Below are positions 49,510 to 57,661 of a stretch of DNA of 64,000 nt, in pieces (positions within the stretch are counted from its first letter, which is position 1; each line of letters starts with the position of its first letter). The stretch lies in NCBI RefSeq assembly GCF_014645835.1, contig NZ_BMMM01000008.1, positions 116,900 through 180,899 of the forward strand, in the 5' to 3' direction. Below the pieces are notes generated by a model. It was not told where the DNA came from. It worked only from the letters and a program-made list of their open reading frames with translations, and did not search any database. Source of the DNA: Streptomyces albiflavescens (GTDB lineage Bacteria; Actinomycetota; Actinomycetes; Streptomycetales; Streptomycetaceae). Both the position numbers and the translations under genes were made by a program.

Positions 49510-51993
49510 ATGTCACTCACCCGCACACGCTGGAGACTCGGACTCACGGCCACCGCGCTTCTGGTGGCCTCCACCGTCCTGTCCGGGCCCGCTCCGGCGA
49601 GCGCCGCCGCCGACGTCACCGACTATGCGATCACCGTCGACCCGAAGGGCTCGGGCGCGAAGATCGACGACACCATGTACGGCGTGTTCTTCGAGGACAT
49701 CAACCGCGCCGCGGACGGGGGCCTGTACGCGGAGCTCGTACAGAACCGTTCCTTCGAGTACAGCACCGCCGACAACAACTCCTATACGCCGCTCACCTCC
49801 TGGGCCGTCTCCGGCACCGCCAAGGCCGTGAACGACGACGGACGGCTCAACGCCCGCAACCGCACCTATCTCTCGCTGGACGGGGGTTCGTCCGTCACCA
49901 ACTCCGGTTACAACAACGGGATTTCGGTCGAGAGCGGCAAGGCGTACGACTTCTCGGTCCGGGCCCGCGCCGATGCCGCTTCGGCCGTGACCGTGACGCT
50001 GCAGGACTCCGAGGGCACGCTCGCGGAGGCCCGCCGGGTCACCGTGCGCGGCGGCTGGGCCAAGTACCGGGCGACGTTCACCGCGACCCGCAGCAGCACC
50101 GGCGGACGCCTCACCGTCGCCGCGGCCGACCCGGTCGCGCTCGACATGATCTCGCTCCTGCCCCGGGACACGTACCAGGGGCACGGTCTGCGCAAGGATC
50201 TTGCCGAGAAGATCGCCGCCCTCCATCCCGGGTTCGTGCGCTTCCCGGGCGGCTGCCTGGTCAACACCGGGAGCATGCGGGGATATGACGAGGCGTCGGG
50301 CTATCAGCGCAAGCGCTCGTACCAGTGGAAGGACACCATCGGCCCGGTCGAGCAGCGCGCCACCAACTCCAACTTCTGGGGCTACAACCAGAGTTACGGC
50401 CTCGGCTACTACGAGTACTTCCAGTTCGCCGAGGACATCGGTGCGATGCCGCTGCCCGTCGTGCCCGCGCTGGTCACCGGTTGTGGGCAGAACAAGGCCA
50501 CCGACGACGACGCGCTGCTCAAGCGGCACATCCAGGACACCCTCGACCTCATCGAGTTCGCCAATGGGCCGGTCACGAGTGAGTGGGGCAAGAAGCGGGC
50601 GCAGATGGGCCACCCCAAGCCCTTCCACCTCACGCACCTCGAAGTCGGCAACGAGGAGAACCTGCCGAACGAGTTCTTCGCCCGCTTCCAGCAGTTCCGC
50701 GCTGCCATCGAGGCCAAGTACCCGGACGTCACGGTGATTTCCAACGCCGGTCCGGACGACTCCGGCACCACCTTCGACACGGCCTGGAAGCTCAACAAGG
50801 ACGCGAACGTCGACATGGTCGACGAGCACTACTACAACAGCCCGCAGTGGTTCCTGCAGAACAACGACCGCTACGACGCGTACGACAGGAACGGTCCGAA
50901 GGTCTTCCTGGGGGAGTACGCCTCGGGCGGCAACACCTTCAAGAACGCCCTCTCCGAGGCCGCCTACATGACCGGCCTGGAGCGCAACGCGGACGTCGTG
51001 AAGCTCGCCTCGTACGCCCCGCTGCTCGCCAACGAGGACTATGTGCAGTGGCGTCCGGACATGATCTGGTTCAACAACCACGCCTCATGGGGGTCGGCCG
51101 ACTACGAGGTGCAGAAGCTCTTCATGAGCAACGTCGGCGACCGGGTGGTGCCCAGCAGCGCCACCACCACACCGTCGCTCAGCGCGCCGATCTCGGGCGC
51201 CGTCGGCCTGTCGACCTGGGCGACCACGGCGGCGTACGACGACGTCAAGGTCACCGGCGCGGACGGGACCACGCTGCTCAGCGACGACTTCAGCGGTGAC
51301 GCCTCCCAGTGGACCCATACCGGCACCGGCAGCTGGAGCCTCCAGGACGGGCAGTACGTGCAGACCGACGAGGCCGCGACCAACACGATGGTCCAGGCGG
51401 GCGACCCGGCCTGGCACGACTACGACCTGCAGGTGAAGGCCACCAAGAAGTCCGGCAAGGAGGGCTTCCTCGTCGCCTTCGGGGTGAAGGACACCGGCAA
51501 CTACTACTGGTGGAACCTCGGCGGCTGGAACAACACCACCTCGGCGGTCGAACAGGCGGTGGACGGCGGCAAGTCGACGCTGATCTCCAAGGCCGGTTCG
51601 ATCGAGACGGGTCGTGCCTACGACATCGACATCAAGGTACGAGGCCGTCAGGTGACCCTCTATCTGGACGGCCAGGAGTGGGGGAGCTTCACGGACGACA
51701 GGCCCGCGGAGCCGTTCCGGCAGGTCGTCACGCGGGACGCGAAGTCCGGTGACCTCATCGTCAAGGTCGTCAACGCCCAGTCCGCGGACGCCCGTACGGC
51801 GATCGACCTGGGCGGGGCGACGGTGGGCCGCAAGGCCGCCGTCACCACGCTGCAGGCCGCGCCGGACGCGGTGAACTCGGAGACGGCCACGGCGGTCGCC
51901 CCGGTGAGATCCACCTTCGCGGGGGTCGCCGACAGGTTCACGTACACCTTCCCGGCGAACTCCGTGACCTTCCTGAGGATCAAGCGGAAGTAG
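49510..51993 (+). CDS. Secreted GH51 alpha-L-arabinofuranosidase with inserted carbohydrate-binding-like domain
   Basis: An 827-residue secreted glycosidase that releases arabinose from arabinoxylan or arabinan. A signal peptide covers residues 1-32 (SLTRTRWRLGLTATALLVAS). An N-terminal carbohydrate-binding-like domain at 95-215 interrupts the barrel start. The catalytic barrel has the acid/base Glu382 (LEVGNEENLP) and nucleophile Glu469 (VFLGEYASGG). After WASADYEV-like sequence a concanavalin-like domain at about 560-745 (DDFSGDASQWTHTGTGSWSL to RQVTLYLDGQEWGSF) is inserted into the C-terminal beta sandwich, which resumes with LIVKVVNAQSADARTAIDLG. The 3' end overlaps the decarboxylase gene by 14 bp. 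Confidence 0.93.
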   Translation: MSLTRTRWRLGLTATALLVASTVLSGPAPASAAADVTDYAITVDPKGSGAKIDDTMYGVFFEDINRAADGGLYAELVQNRSFEYSTADNNSYTPLTSWAVSGTAKAVNDDGRLNARNRTYLSLDGGSSVTNSGYNNGISVESGKAYDFSVRARADAASAVTVTLQDSEGTLAEARRVTVRGGWAKYRATFTATRSSTGGRLTVAAADPVALDMISLLPRDTYQGHGLRKDLAEKIAALHPGFVRFPGGCLVNTGSMRGYDEASGYQRKRSYQWKDTIGPVEQRATNSNFWGYNQSYGLGYYEYFQFAEDIGAMPLPVVPALVTGCGQNKATDDDALLKRHIQDTLDLIEFANGPVTSEWGKKRAQMGHPKPFHLTHLEVGNEENLPNEFFARFQQFRAAIEAKYPDVTVISNAGPDDSGTTFDTAWKLNKDANVDMVDEHYYNSPQWFLQNNDRYDAYDRNGPKVFLGEYASGGNTFKNALSEAAYMTGLERNADVVKLASYAPLLANEDYVQWRPDMIWFNNHASWGSADYEVQKLFMSNVGDRVVPSSATTTPSLSAPISGAVGLSTWATTAAYDDVKVTGADGTTLLSDDFSGDASQWTHTGTGSWSLQDGQYVQTDEAATNTMVQAGDPAWHDYDLQVKATKKSGKEGFLVAFGVKDTGNYYWWNLGGWNNTTSAVEQAVDGGKSTLISKAGSIETGRAYDIDIKVRGRQVTLYLDGQEWGSFTDDRPAEPFRQVVTRDAKSGDLIVKVVNAQSADARTAIDLGGATVGRKAAVTTLQAAPDAVNSETATAVAPVRSTFAGVADRFTYTFPANSVTFLRIKRK

Positions 51994-52450
51994 CCCCTCG
52001 AGAAGGGTCCGACGACGTGGTGGGCTGCTGTCCGACGGGCAGCAGCCCACGCTCGGCGAACACCTTCTTCGCCGCGAACGTGGCGTTCAGCGCCTTGGGT
52101 ATGCCGCAGTACACCGCGGAGTGCAGCAGCGCCTCGACGATCTGCTCCGGTGTGAGGCCCACGTTCAGAGCGGCGTTGACGTGCACGTCGAGCTGGGCCT
52201 CGCAGCCGCCGAGTGCGGTCAGCATGCCGAGGGTCACCAACTGCCGGTCGCGCGGGGCGAGTCCGGGCCGGTCGTAGATGTCGCCGAAGGCCCAGGCGAC
52301 GATCTGGTGACCGAGTTCGGGGTTGATGTCGGCGAGTGCGTCGATGACCCGCTGCCCGGCCTCGCCGTCCACTCGCCCGAGGACCTCCAGGCCGTGCTCG
52401 AAGCGCTCCTCGCGGGTGGTGGCGTTGCTCAGGGCGGTGGTGTTGCTCAT
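51980..52450 (-). CDS. Carboxymuconolactone decarboxylase family protein
   Basis: A 156-residue AhpD/CMD-fold protein. The core PRDRQLVTLGMLTALGGCEA, QLDVHVNAALNVGLTPEQIV and EALLHSAVYCGIPKALNA matches gamma-carboxymuconolactone decarboxylases, including a cysteine in YCG, but only one cysteine of the AhpD-type CXXC is present. Members either decarboxylate aromatic-degradation lactones or act on peroxides. No aromatic catabolism genes are nearby. It overlaps the upstream MerR gene by ATGA, so the MerR regulator likely controls it from the promoter at 52874. Confidence 0.9.
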   Translation of the reverse strand: MSNTTALSNATTREERFEHGLEVLGRVDGEAGQRVIDALADINPELGHQIVAWAFGDIYDRPGLAPRDRQLVTLGMLTALGGCEAQLDVHVNAALNVGLTPEQIVEALLHSAVYCGIPKALNATFAAKKVFAERGLLPVGQQPTTSSDPSRGATSA

Positions 52451-52866
52451 GTGAGGTCGTCCGATCCCGGCTGGTCGAGCAGCCGTTCGTAGTGGCCGAT
52501 CTTGTCGTCGAGGGCTGCCGCGTTACGGCGCAGCGCGTGGATGCGGTCCGCGAGATCGGCGCGGTGCTCCCGGAGCATCGCGAGCCGGTCGGGGACCGTG
52601 GCGTCGCCCCGGGCCCGCAGCTGTGCGAACCGCTGCATGTCCGCGATCGACATGCCCGTCTCGCGCAGCCGGATCAGGAACTCCAGCCAGGCCAGGTCGG
52701 CCATCGCGTAACGCCGCTGGTTCCCGGTGGTCCGGCCGACCCGTTGGATCAGGCCGGCCTTCTCGTAGTACCGCAACGTGTCGTGCGAGAGTCCGGTGCG
52801 CTCGACGACCTGGGCGATCGTGAGCGTCGGCTCCTGGCTGTGCGGGAGGGGCTGTCCGCTGGTCAT
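52447..52866 (-). CDS. MerR family transcriptional regulator
   Basis: A 139-residue MerR-type activator. The HTH and wing are TIAQVVERTGLSHDTLRYYE, then KAGLIQRVGRTTGNQRRY. The coiled-coil dimerisation helix is MLREHRADLADRIHALRRN, and a short C-terminus lacks metal-binding cysteines, so the inducer is organic or redox-related rather than a metal. It is the first gene of a two-gene minus-strand operon with the carboxymuconolactone decarboxylase. Its own promoter at 52874-52904 has the 19-bp spacer and central palindrome typical of MerR control, indicating autoactivation. Confidence 0.92.
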   Translation of the reverse strand: MTSGQPLPHSQEPTLTIAQVVERTGLSHDTLRYYEKAGLIQRVGRTTGNQRRYAMADLAWLEFLIRLRETGMSIADMQRFAQLRARGDATVPDRLAMLREHRADLADRIHALRRNAAALDDKIGHYERLLDQPGSDDLT

Positions 52867-52873
52867 GACAAGA

Positions 52874-52904
52874 ACGGTAGAACCTGGAGCGCGCTCCAGG
52901 TCAA
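52874..52904 (-). promoter_or_regulatory. MerR-type promoter with 19-bp spacer and perfect palindrome
   Basis: On the minus strand, TTGACC (52904-52899) and TACCGT (52879-52874) are separated by 19 bp, longer than normal. The perfect 20-bp palindrome ACCTGGAGCGCGCTCCAGGT (52882-52901) fills the spacer. This is the hallmark layout in which MerR proteins untwist DNA to activate transcription. Confidence 0.88.
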
Positions 52905-52951
52905 GCGTCGTCGGCGATCACCCTGCGAAGAGCCTTCGGCTCCCGTCGCGA

Positions 52952-54184
52952 TCAGCCTCCGAAGTAGCGCTGAGCTGCGCGGACACCCTCGGCCAGAGCG
53001 TCGACCTCCGCCGGGGTGTTGTACACGTAGAAGCTCGCGCGGGTGGTCGCCGGGATCCCGTAGCGTCGTACGATCGGGCGCGCGCAGTGGTGGCCGACGC
53101 GTACGGCGACGCCCCGCTCGTCGAGGATCTGACCGACGTCGTGCGGGTGGATGCCGTCGACCGTGAACGACACCGCGGAGCCGCGGGCGGTGAGCCCGCC
53201 GGGGCCGACGATCCGTACTCCGGGAATCTCGCCGAGCAACTCCAGTGCCTGTGCGGTGAGTTGCTCCTCGTGCGCCGCCACCTCGGCCATGCCCAGCCGC
53301 TGGAGATAGTCGACAGCGGCCGCCAGGCCCACCGCCTGCGCCGTCATCGGGACACCCGCCTCGAAGCGCTGGGGCGGCGACAGGAACGTCGTACGGTCCA
53401 TCTCGACGACCTCGATCATCGAACCACCGGTGAGGAACGGCGGCAGATCCGCGAGGAGCCGACGCCGCCCCCACAGCACGCCGACACCACTCGGCCCGAG
53501 CATCTTGTGGCCGGAGAACGCGAGGAAGTCGGCGCCCAGCTCGCGCACGTCGACGGGCCGGTGGGGGACGGACTGGGCGCCGTCGACCACGACGAGCGTG
53601 CCGAACGCGTGGGCCCGGTCGGCGAGTTGGCGTACGGGATTGAGGGTGCCCAGCACATTCGACTGGTGGGTGACGGCGAGGACCTTGGTGCGCTCGTCGA
53701 GCAGTTGGTCGATGCGGGTCAGATCGAGACGGCCCTCGTCGGTGAGCCCGAACCAGTCCAGCGTCGCACCGGTGCGCTCGGCGAGCTGCTGCCAGGGGAC
53801 GAGGTTCGCGTGGTGCTCCATCTCCGTGACCACGATCCGGTCGCCCGGACCGATGCCACGTGAGTTCTCGAGCGCGTAGGCGACGAGATTGATGCCCTCG
53901 GTCGTGTTCTTGGTGAAGACGATCTCGTCGTCCTCCGCACCGATGAAGCCTGCGACAGTGTGCCGCGCGCCCTCGTACGCCTCGGTCGCCTCCCCGGCCA
54001 GCTGGTGCGCGCCGCGGTGTACGGCCGCGTTGTGCGTGAGGTAGAAGTCCCGCTCGGCGTCCAGGACCTGGAGGGGTTTCTGAGTGGTGGCGCCGGAGTC
54101 GAGGTAGACGAGTCGGGCACCGCTCTCCACCGTCCTCTCCAGGATCGGGAAGTCCTTGCGGAGCGCGTCCACGTCGAAGGCCAC
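52952..54184 (-). CDS. sufS: SufS-type cysteine desulfurase (stand-alone)
   Basis: A 410-residue group II cysteine desulfurase that takes sulfur from cysteine for Fe-S cluster assembly or thiolation. The PLP lysine is in FLAFSGHKMLGPSGVGVLWG near residue 225. The PLP-stacking region is VVTEMEHHANLVPWQQLA, and the active-site cysteine is in RVGHHCARPIVRRYGIPATT near residue 363. Other suf genes (sufBCD, sufU) are absent here, so this may be a second desulfurase (csdA-like) rather than the suf-operon copy. It is transcribed alone on the minus strand, divergent from the CGNR gene. Confidence 0.93.
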   Translation of the reverse strand: MAFDVDALRKDFPILERTVESGARLVYLDSGATTQKPLQVLDAERDFYLTHNAAVHRGAHQLAGEATEAYEGARHTVAGFIGAEDDEIVFTKNTTEGINLVAYALENSRGIGPGDRIVVTEMEHHANLVPWQQLAERTGATLDWFGLTDEGRLDLTRIDQLLDERTKVLAVTHQSNVLGTLNPVRQLADRAHAFGTLVVVDGAQSVPHRPVDVRELGADFLAFSGHKMLGPSGVGVLWGRRRLLADLPPFLTGGSMIEVVEMDRTTFLSPPQRFEAGVPMTAQAVGLAAAVDYLQRLGMAEVAAHEEQLTAQALELLGEIPGVRIVGPGGLTARGSAVSFTVDGIHPHDVGQILDERGVAVRVGHHCARPIVRRYGIPATTRASFYVYNTPAEVDALAEGVRAAQRYFGG

Positions 54185-54287
54185 GGCGGCTCACCTCTCA
54201 CGGGTTTGTTGTCCATTTGCCATGAGGGACGGTAGGCCTCCTCACGGAGAATCGCAAGTATTCCCGTGAGAGCCGTGGATCGTTAGC

Positions 54288-54884
54288 ATGAGACGCGTGG
54301 AACACGAAGCCCCCCACTACCTGCACCAGCTGCCGGTCCCCGGCGAGGAGCGCTATGTCTCGCTGGCCCTGGTCAACACGCGTTTCGCGCTGAGCCACGG
54401 CCCGGTCGACCTGCTCGACGACGCCGAGGCCGCGCACCTCTGGCTCGTCCGGCACGAGCTGTTGGCGGACCGGGTGGCGCTCAACGGGCGGCAGTTCGGC
54501 CGGCTGCTCGGCCTGCGCGAAGCACTGCGCTCGCTCTTCGAGGCACGCGACGCCCGCTCCGTACCGCCCGGCGAGAGCCTCGACACCCTCAACTCCGCGC
54601 TGGCCGCGGCTCCTTCCACACCCCGGCTCGCCTGGACGACCGACGGCCCGCACCGCGCCGACGCACCGGACACCGGCAATCCGGCGGGGGCCGCCCTCTC
54701 CCTCCTCGCCGACGACGCGACCGAACTCCTCACCGGTCCCGAGTCCCCGCAGCTCGCCCCCTGCGCGGCCGCCGGCTGCACCCGGTGGTTCCTCCGCTCG
54801 CACGCGGCCCGCCGGTGGTGCACCACGAAGTGCGGCAACCGGGTGCGGGCGGCGCGGGCCTATGCGGCCCGCAAGGGGCGGTAG
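54288..54884 (+). CDS. CGNR zinc finger (ABATE) regulator-like protein
   Basis: A 198-residue protein with an N-terminal ABATE (DUF1470) domain (ERYVSLALVNTRFALSHGPV, RLLGLREALRSLFEARDARS) and a C-terminal CGNR zinc finger. The finger's cysteines lie in PCAAAGCTRWFLRSHAARRW and WCTTKCGNRVRAARAYAARK. The finger probably binds DNA and the ABATE part may sense a ligand, so it is predicted to be a transcription regulator. Targets are unknown. The ATG at 54288 is used; a GTG nine bases later is possible. Confidence 0.9.
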   Translation: MRRVEHEAPHYLHQLPVPGEERYVSLALVNTRFALSHGPVDLLDDAEAAHLWLVRHELLADRVALNGRQFGRLLGLREALRSLFEARDARSVPPGESLDTLNSALAAAPSTPRLAWTTDGPHRADAPDTGNPAGAALSLLADDATELLTGPESPQLAPCAAAGCTRWFLRSHAARRWCTTKCGNRVRAARAYAARKGR

Positions 54885-54941
54885 TCCGCGCGGCGCGCGA
54901 ACGCCGCCTCCGCGCGCGACCCCGCGGGGCCGGTCCTCGGC

Positions 54942-55088
54942 ATGATCGACGCCTCGGCGGTCGCGTACCTCATCCATCCCGAGCGCGGTGGCACCGGCAT
55001 CGCGCCCGGTCGGTACCTCGTACGCCGTCAGCGCGAGCGCGACGCCGAGCGCGGCGCGTGGCCGGGCAACCGGATGATCGCCGACTGA
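54942..55088 (+). CDS. Small hypothetical ORF, possibly a gene fragment
   Basis: A 48-residue frame with good streptomycete codon bias: MIDASAVAYLIHPERGGTGI, then APGRYLVRRQRERDAERGAW, ending PGNRMIAD. In-frame bias continues upstream to about 54899 (ASARDPAGPVLG) without a start and without a clear ribosome binding site. It may be a tiny gene or the remaining C-terminus of a longer one. I do not recognise a family. Confidence 0.4.
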   Translation: MIDASAVAYLIHPERGGTGIAPGRYLVRRQRERDAERGAWPGNRMIAD

Positions 55089-55098
55089 GGCACGGAGG

Positions 55099-55893
55099 TC
55101 AGGAGCGGCGGCGGGGCTTGCCGCGCTTGGCTCCGCCCTTGGCCCCGCCCTTGGCGGATCCCGAACCGCCGCCACGTGCGCTCTTGCCGCCCGACCTGCC
55201 CGCCGCGGGCTTCCGCCGGGCGCCGCCGCCCGTGTCGGAGCGCTTGGCCGCGGGCGGGGACTTCGGCTGGGCGGCGGCCGGGGTGCGACCGCGCGTGCTG
55301 TTGACCGTCCGGCCGCGGACGATCCCGATGAAGTCCTCCACCAGGTCGGTGGTCTCGTCCTGTGGCCAGGACAGTGCGACGCGGGACTCGGGGGCGTCCG
55401 TGACCGGGCGGTAGGTGAGGTCCTTGCGGTGGTGGAGACGGGCGAGGGACTGCGGGACGACGAGGACCCCGATGCCCGCCGCCACGAGTTCGATCGCGTC
55501 CGCCGTCGTCGCGGGGCGCTCGAACGCGGGTTTCCCCGGCAGGCGCTCCCAGGCGAGGGTGTCGTCGAGGGGGTGCAGCACGATGTCGTCGGCCAGATCC
55601 TCCGTGGAGACCTCGTCGACTGCCGCCACGACGTGGTCCTTCGGGACCACGACCACCGTCGTCTCGGTGTACAGGGGGATCGCGCTGAGGTCGGTTCGGT
55701 CGACCGGCAGCCGTACGAACCCCGCGTCGGCGCCACCGGTCCGCAGCAGGCCGAACGCCTCGGCGGCGGGTACCGCGACGAGGGCCAGCGGGATGGCGGG
55801 GAACCGCTCGTTCCAGGTCCGTACCCACTTGGCGGGCGTGACCCCCGGGACGTACGCGAGCCGGAACGAGGGGGGTGCTTCGGAGCCAGTCAC
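55099..55893 (-). CDS. LysR effector-domain protein without HTH, with basic tail
   Basis: A 264-residue protein whose first 200 residues match the LysR substrate-binding domain (SFRLAYVPGVTPAKWVRTWN, AEAFGLLRTGGADAGFVRLP, ELVAAGIGVLVVPQSLARLH). It starts directly with this domain, so there is no DNA-binding helix-turn-helix. The last 60 residues are low-complexity and strongly basic (KSARGGGSGSAKGGAKGGAK), a nucleic-acid-binding-like tail as in histone-like proteins. It may bind a small molecule and DNA or RNA nonspecifically. The start is GTG at 55893. It is divergent from the DUF5997 gene, a pairing I recall as conserved in actinobacteria. Confidence 0.85.
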   Translation of the reverse strand: MTGSEAPPSFRLAYVPGVTPAKWVRTWNERFPAIPLALVAVPAAEAFGLLRTGGADAGFVRLPVDRTDLSAIPLYTETTVVVVPKDHVVAAVDEVSTEDLADDIVLHPLDDTLAWERLPGKPAFERPATTADAIELVAAGIGVLVVPQSLARLHHRKDLTYRPVTDAPESRVALSWPQDETTDLVEDFIGIVRGRTVNSTRGRTPAAAQPKSPPAAKRSDTGGGARRKPAAGRSGGKSARGGGSGSAKGGAKGGAKRGKPRRRS

Positions 55894-56097
55894 TTCGTCA
55901 GGTTACCGGTCGTGGTCGTCGGCGCCTTACCGGTCGTGGGCGGGGGTGGCACCAGGCGCGGTCACGAACGCTCGAGCGGTTGCCGGTGTGGGCGTCGTGG
56001 GCGGCGCACCGGCGAGGGCGGGATGCCACCCTCGCGAGGGCCGGGCGCCGGACTCGTGTGGTCGGCGGTGGCTCACATGCTCGATACCCTTGACCCC

Positions 56098-56499
56098 ATG
56101 AGTTCGCAGCAGACCACCCAGACAATGAAGCCCGCGACCGCGGCCAAGAAGCTGGGTGTGTACCTCGAGGCCACCCCCGCCGAGTTCCAGGAGGGCGTCG
56201 TCTCGCGTGCCGAGCTGAATGCGCTGCAGGCCGACCCGCCCGAGTGGCTGCGGGAACTGCGCCGCAGCGGTCCGCACCCCCGGCCGGTCGTCGCGGCCAA
56301 GCTGGGCGTCTCCATCGCGGGGCTCGCCCGGGGCGGGGTCACCGAGGCCCTCACCACCGAGCAGATCGAGGCACTGAAGGCGGACAACCCCGAGTGGCTG
56401 CAGAAGGAGCGCGCCACCCAGGCCGAGGTCCGGAAGGAAGCGGCCCGCATCAAGGAGAAGAACGCGGAGCGCGCGGCCCGCTCCGGCGACCCGCTCTGA
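56098..56499 (+). CDS. DUF5997 family protein
   Basis: A 133-residue soluble protein beginning MSSQQTTQTMKPATAAKKLG with two similar halves: GVYLEATPAEFQEGVVSRAE-LNALQADPPEWLREL and LGVSIAGLARGGVTEALTTE-QIEALKADNPEWLQK. This internal duplication suggests two helical modules. The C-terminus is a charged helix (ERATQAEVRKEAARIKEKNA). Function unknown. The ATG at 56098 lacks a ribosome binding site and follows TACCCT by eight bases, the layout of a leaderless mRNA. It is divergent from the HTH-less LysR-like gene and may work with it. Confidence 0.85.
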   Translation: MSSQQTTQTMKPATAAKKLGVYLEATPAEFQEGVVSRAELNALQADPPEWLRELRRSGPHPRPVVAAKLGVSIAGLARGGVTEALTTEQIEALKADNPEWLQKERATQAEVRKEAARIKEKNAERAARSGDPL

Positions 56500-56550
56500 C
56501 CCCAAGCCCCCGTCGGCACGGCCCGGTGGCCCGTCCCGGCATCTGAGGAC

Positions 56551-56606
56551 GGCCGACGGATCGGCAGGTAACCGGCCGACGGATCGGCAGGTAACCGGCC
56601 GACGGA
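56551..56606. repeat. 23-bp tandem repeat, two and a half units
   Basis: GGCCGACGGATCGGCAGGTAACC occurs at 56551-56573 and 56574-56596, followed by a partial copy. It lies between the convergent ends of the DUF5997 and ECF sigma genes. Each unit contains the small dyad CCGACGGATCGG, which may help terminate transcription. Confidence 0.92.
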
Positions 56607-56712
56607 TCTGCGATTCGGGAGACCGAGGTGCTTCGGCCCTGCTGTGCGGCGCGGGGGCCGAAGGGGTGCCGTCCTCGCTCCCACTCAGGTCACCGGATTC
56701 CGGTGGCTCAGG

Positions 56713-57651
56713 TCACCATGTGGTGATGACCGGCGCGTCGGGTTCGTGCTGCCGCCAGGCCCCGCTGAGGCGCGCGAGCCGGTCCGCGGCGGCGATGCCG
56801 CGCAGGGACGCGACCTTGCCGTCGCTGACCTCGAACGCCACGGCGCCCACGACCCGGTCCTCGATCACGGCGAGGACGGCCGGGGAGCCGTTGACCAGCG
56901 CGATGTGGAACGCGGGGGAGCCGCCGGCCAGCCGCCGCTTCGCCGCAGTGGGCTTGAAGCCGGCCCGCACGTAGGAGGCGATGCGCTCGCGCGTCGTGTA
57001 CCGCAGCAGCCGCCTGGCCAGTCCGGCGCCGTCCGAGACCGCGGTCGCGTCGGCGGTGAGCATCGCCACCAGCCGTTCGGTGCGCCCCGACGTGGCGGCG
57101 GCGAGGAACTCCTCGACGATCCGGCGCGCGGACGCGGGGTCCACCTCGTCGCCGCCTCGGCGCTCGGCGGCGACCCGGCGTCGGGCCCGGTGGACATGCT
57201 GCTGGCTCGCGGACTCGGTGATGTCGAGGATCCCGGCGATCTCGGCGTGGGGGTACGAGAAGGCCTCGCGCAGGACGTAAGCGGCCCGCTCGACCGGCGA
57301 GAGGCGCTCCATGAGGGTCAGTACGGCCAAGGACACCGATTCGCGCTGCTCGAAGGTATCGGCAGGGCCGAGCATCGGGTCGCCTGCGAGAAGTGGCTCG
57401 GGCAGCCAGTCGCCGACAGCGCGCTCGTGGCGAGCCTGCGCCGAGCGGAGCCGGTCGAGGCAGAGATTGGTGACGACCTTGGTCAGCCACGCCTCGGGCA
57501 CCTCGATCCGTTCCCGGTCTGCCGCCTGCCAGCGCAGGAACGTGTCCTGCACGGCGTCCTCGGCGTCGGCGGCCGAGCCGAGCAGACGGTACGCGAGCGA
57601 GGCCAGCCGGTCCCGGCTGGCCTCGAACCGATCGATGGCTGCACTGTCCAT
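56713..57651 (-). CDS. ECF41-like (SigJ-type) sigma factor with SnoaL-like C-terminal domain
   Basis: A 312-residue sigma factor. Region 2 is DRLASLAYRLLGSAADAEDA and region 4 is MERLSPVERAAYVLREAFSY plus ITESASQQHVHRARRRVA. The linker has the ECF41-specific motif WLPEPL, and the 120-residue C-terminal extension (FLAAATSGRTERLVAMLTAD) is a SnoaL-like domain with DGAG corresponding to the DGGGR motif. In this group the extension regulates the factor directly and no anti-sigma gene is needed, consistent with none being present. It follows an NDH-type oxidoreductase gene by 11 bp on the minus strand, the usual partner class for ECF41. Confidence 0.9.
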   Translation of the reverse strand: MDSAAIDRFEASRDRLASLAYRLLGSAADAEDAVQDTFLRWQAADRERIEVPEAWLTKVVTNLCLDRLRSAQARHERAVGDWLPEPLLAGDPMLGPADTFEQRESVSLAVLTLMERLSPVERAAYVLREAFSYPHAEIAGILDITESASQQHVHRARRRVAAERRGGDEVDPASARRIVEEFLAAATSGRTERLVAMLTADATAVSDGAGLARRLLRYTTRERIASYVRAGFKPTAAKRRLAGGSPAFHIALVNGSPAVLAVIEDRVVGAVAFEVSDGKVASLRGIAAADRLARLSGAWRQHEPDAPVITTW

Positions 57652-57661
57652 GCGGAGCAGC

